From Rahnella sp. AA (lineage in GTDB: Bacteria > Pseudomonadota > Gammaproteobacteria > Enterobacterales > Enterobacteriaceae), in the NCBI RefSeq assembly GCF_002834385.1, contig NZ_PITQ01000002.1:682001-746000 (forward strand): DNA of 64,000 nucleotides, written 5' to 3'. Positions 62,613-64,000 of the stretch are shown here, one piece after another; the first letter of the stretch is position 1, and every line of letters starts with the position of its first letter. Made by a program: the position numbers and the translations under genes. A model generated the notes under the pieces. The model was not told the origin of the DNA and did not search any database. It saw nothing but the letters and a program-made list of their open reading frames with translations.

Positions 62613-63326
62613 TTACAGCGCCTGTTTTTTCCCGAAGTAAATACGTGCCAGGCCTTCTTTCGTGACTTCAACCGCGTTTTCCGAGCTGAGCGAAACGTGG
62701 CGTTCAATCAGTTGTGCGCCCTTTTCAATATCGCGATGGCGCAGCGCAGCAATGATCCCGACGTGTTCCTCGTAAGCATTGATCCGGCGGGCAGGCGTTT
62801 CCAGATCGATACGGCGGAAAAATCGGATCAGTGAATTCAGGCTGTCGAGCATTTCGTACAGGCGCGAATTACGCGAGATACGCGCGATTTCCATGTGGAA
62901 GTGTTCGTCAGCTTTGGCGATTTCCGTCCAGTCGGTGATTTCACTGGCTTCGGGTTGTTTCTCGCTGACGTCTTCCCAGATAGCCGCCGTCACCGCAATC
63001 TCTTCGTCGGTTGCACGCTGGCAGGCAAAGCGGAATGTCGCCTGTTCAATCACCATACGCACTTCATACAGTTCGCGAACGCCTTCCGGCGTGATGTCGC
63101 GGGCATAAAATCCACGGTTGGGCACAAAACTCATGAAACCGTCTTTGGAAAGCCGGTTGAGCGCCTCACGTACCGGCGTTCTCGAGACCCCGAGCTGACC
63201 CGCCAGTTCGACTTCATTAACCCGTTCGCCCGGGCGGAAGTGGTAATCAATTGCCAGCAGTTTTACTTTCTCGTAAACCTTCTCGACGCTGTCCGCGCTG
63301 CGGGACTTTTTTTTGGGAACAATCAC
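62613..63326 (-). CDS. GntR-family (FadR/FCD) transcriptional regulator
   Basis: 237 residues. N-terminal winged helix with the GntR signature (FRPGERVNEVELAGQLGVSRTPVREALNRLSKDGF, about 30-65) and a C-terminal FCD domain with three His-type metal ligands (ADEHFHMEIARIS, EEHVGIIAALRHRD). Probably represses the amidohydrolase/ProC operon and the divergent exported-protein gene. First gene upstream of the amidohydrolase, same strand, 59 bases apart. Confidence 0.9.
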   Translation of the reverse strand: MIVPKKKSRSADSVEKVYEKVKLLAIDYHFRPGERVNEVELAGQLGVSRTPVREALNRLSKDGFMSFVPNRGFYARDITPEGVRELYEVRMVIEQATFRFACQRATDEEIAVTAAIWEDVSEKQPEASEITDWTEIAKADEHFHMEIARISRNSRLYEMLDSLNSLIRFFRRIDLETPARRINAYEEHVGIIAALRHRDIEKGAQLIERHVSLSSENAVEVTKEGLARIYFGKKQAL

Positions 63327-63936
63327 TGAACCTCCGGCTCTGCTTAATTTTCTTCTTTTAATCTTTCTTTACGTCTATTTAAAATTAAAGCAGTAATTAA
63401 AAACATCGATGTGGATTTAATTGATAGCACAGCCCTAAAGGCAGCTCAACACAAGATTGCATACACTTTTGCACTCACTTTAACAAATCACTATTTATCA
63501 TAAGCTTATTCACTATAGAATATTTAGCCCTTTGTTATTTCCGAATTAAAAAATTAATTGCACTGTTGCAGTGCGGTTATTGCTCCAAAAAAGTGAAAAT
63601 AAACTTTCTGCTTTGATCAGCGGTTTCATTTACTGCGAAAATAATTACCTTGTCTGATTTACTTTTTAATTTTTTAACACGCCGGTTCTCCCTGTTTTTC
63701 ATCATTATTTGATTTCTCAGCGCTCATTATCCGGCCCGGTTGCGCTGCAAAATTGCGCACATGGCATAGAACTTGCCTTTGAACATAAGTGTATGCACTT
63801 GTTTATTCACTTAAGCGTGCATCACTTTGCGTCACACCAGGGGTACTTACACGACATCCGCTACGCCCGATCAGGGCTCTGACGATGCCGACATCCAAAC
63901 GCTTCAACGTGTTGATAAAAGAACCGGAGATCCATA
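63327..63936. promoter_or_regulatory. Divergent promoter region with two inverted GntR-like sites
   Basis: 610 AT-rich bases with no supportable gene. It contains TGCATACACTT (63458-63468) and its exact reverse complement AAGTGTATGCA (63787-63797). The second copy is itself part of a palindrome AAGTG-TATG-CACTT. Spacing and symmetry suit a GntR/FCD regulator controlling both directions. Confidence 0.5.
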
Positions 63937-64000
63937 ATGAAAACTCGCTTTCGCCGTATCGTTATCCTGTCTGCGCTGACCAGCGTGCCACTGTTAAGTG
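63937..64000 (+). CDS. Exported protein, N-terminal fragment (runs off the window)
   Basis: An ATG after a CCGGAGA ribosome-binding site opens a signal peptide (KTRFRR, then a hydrophobic stretch). Only about 21 codons are inside the window, so no family can be named. The context (GntR, amidohydrolase, ProC-like) suggests a periplasmic binding protein of an uptake system. Confidence 0.6.
   Translation, partial: MKTRFRRIVILSALTSVPLLS

Overview
The window looks like chromosome from a member of the Enterobacterales, probably a Rahnella/Serratia/Ewingella-type Yersiniaceae. The evidence is the hmp | glnB-glrR-glrG-glrK-glmY neighbourhood known from E. coli, close homologues of E. coli YhjX, YaiW, YiaF and YniD, a CspA-family protein, and enterobacterial promoter and operator styles (sigma-54 glmY promoter, YpdB box, FliA promoter). 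The genus is an inference. I see no rRNA, tRNA, CRISPR array, transposase or phage gene. Most of the window is core backbone with catabolic, transport and regulatory cassettes set into it.

Region 1 (1-11 kb): the end of flavohaemoglobin hmp, then a three-gene membrane-bound gluconate 2-dehydrogenase operon lying between hmp and glnB. Next come P-II glnB and the glrR-glrG-glrK envelope two-component system, preceded by the sRNA gene glmY with a sigma-54 promoter. In E. coli the next gene would be purL. Here there is a PBP2 (MrdA) paralogue followed by a 3' remnant of a GGDEF gene.

Region 2 (11-32 kb): a LysE exporter and an alpha/beta hydrolase; a two-gene module (small GW..W-rich protein plus a helix-turn-helix protein) behind a strong promoter with an overlapping palindrome; a siderophore-type TonB/ABC uptake operon; yhjX behind a textbook YpdB direct repeat; clusters of very small membrane proteins, including a YniD homologue; a structured 129-bp intergenic element and a second palindrome; a csp gene; yaiW; yiaF; a diguanylate cyclase whose GGDEF domain has lost about 35 residues; an XRE membrane protein; and a LysR / serine hydrolase / MFS set.

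Region 3 (32-44 kb): a DoxX-family protein, then an uninterrupted recC-recB-recD operon with 4-bp overlaps. It lacks the ptrA gene that lies inside the usual enterobacterial locus, and RecC diverges strongly from E. coli RecC. I read it as a second, Pseudomonas-like RecBCD. An XenA/YqjM-type ene-reductase follows.

Region 4 (44-64 kb): a Rdx/LysR pair; a NepI-like exporter; a six-gene sugar cassette (TIM-barrel isomerase, ribose-type ABC transporter, RpiR regulator, PfkB kinase) with a terminator hairpin in its leader; a FliA-driven chemoreceptor carrying the complete seven-residue dCache_1AA amino-acid-binding motif; a split choline-O-sulfate scavenging cassette (betC-choX opposite lysR and choVW-like genes); and a GntR / M20 amidohydrolase / ProC-like cassette facing a truncated exported-protein gene.
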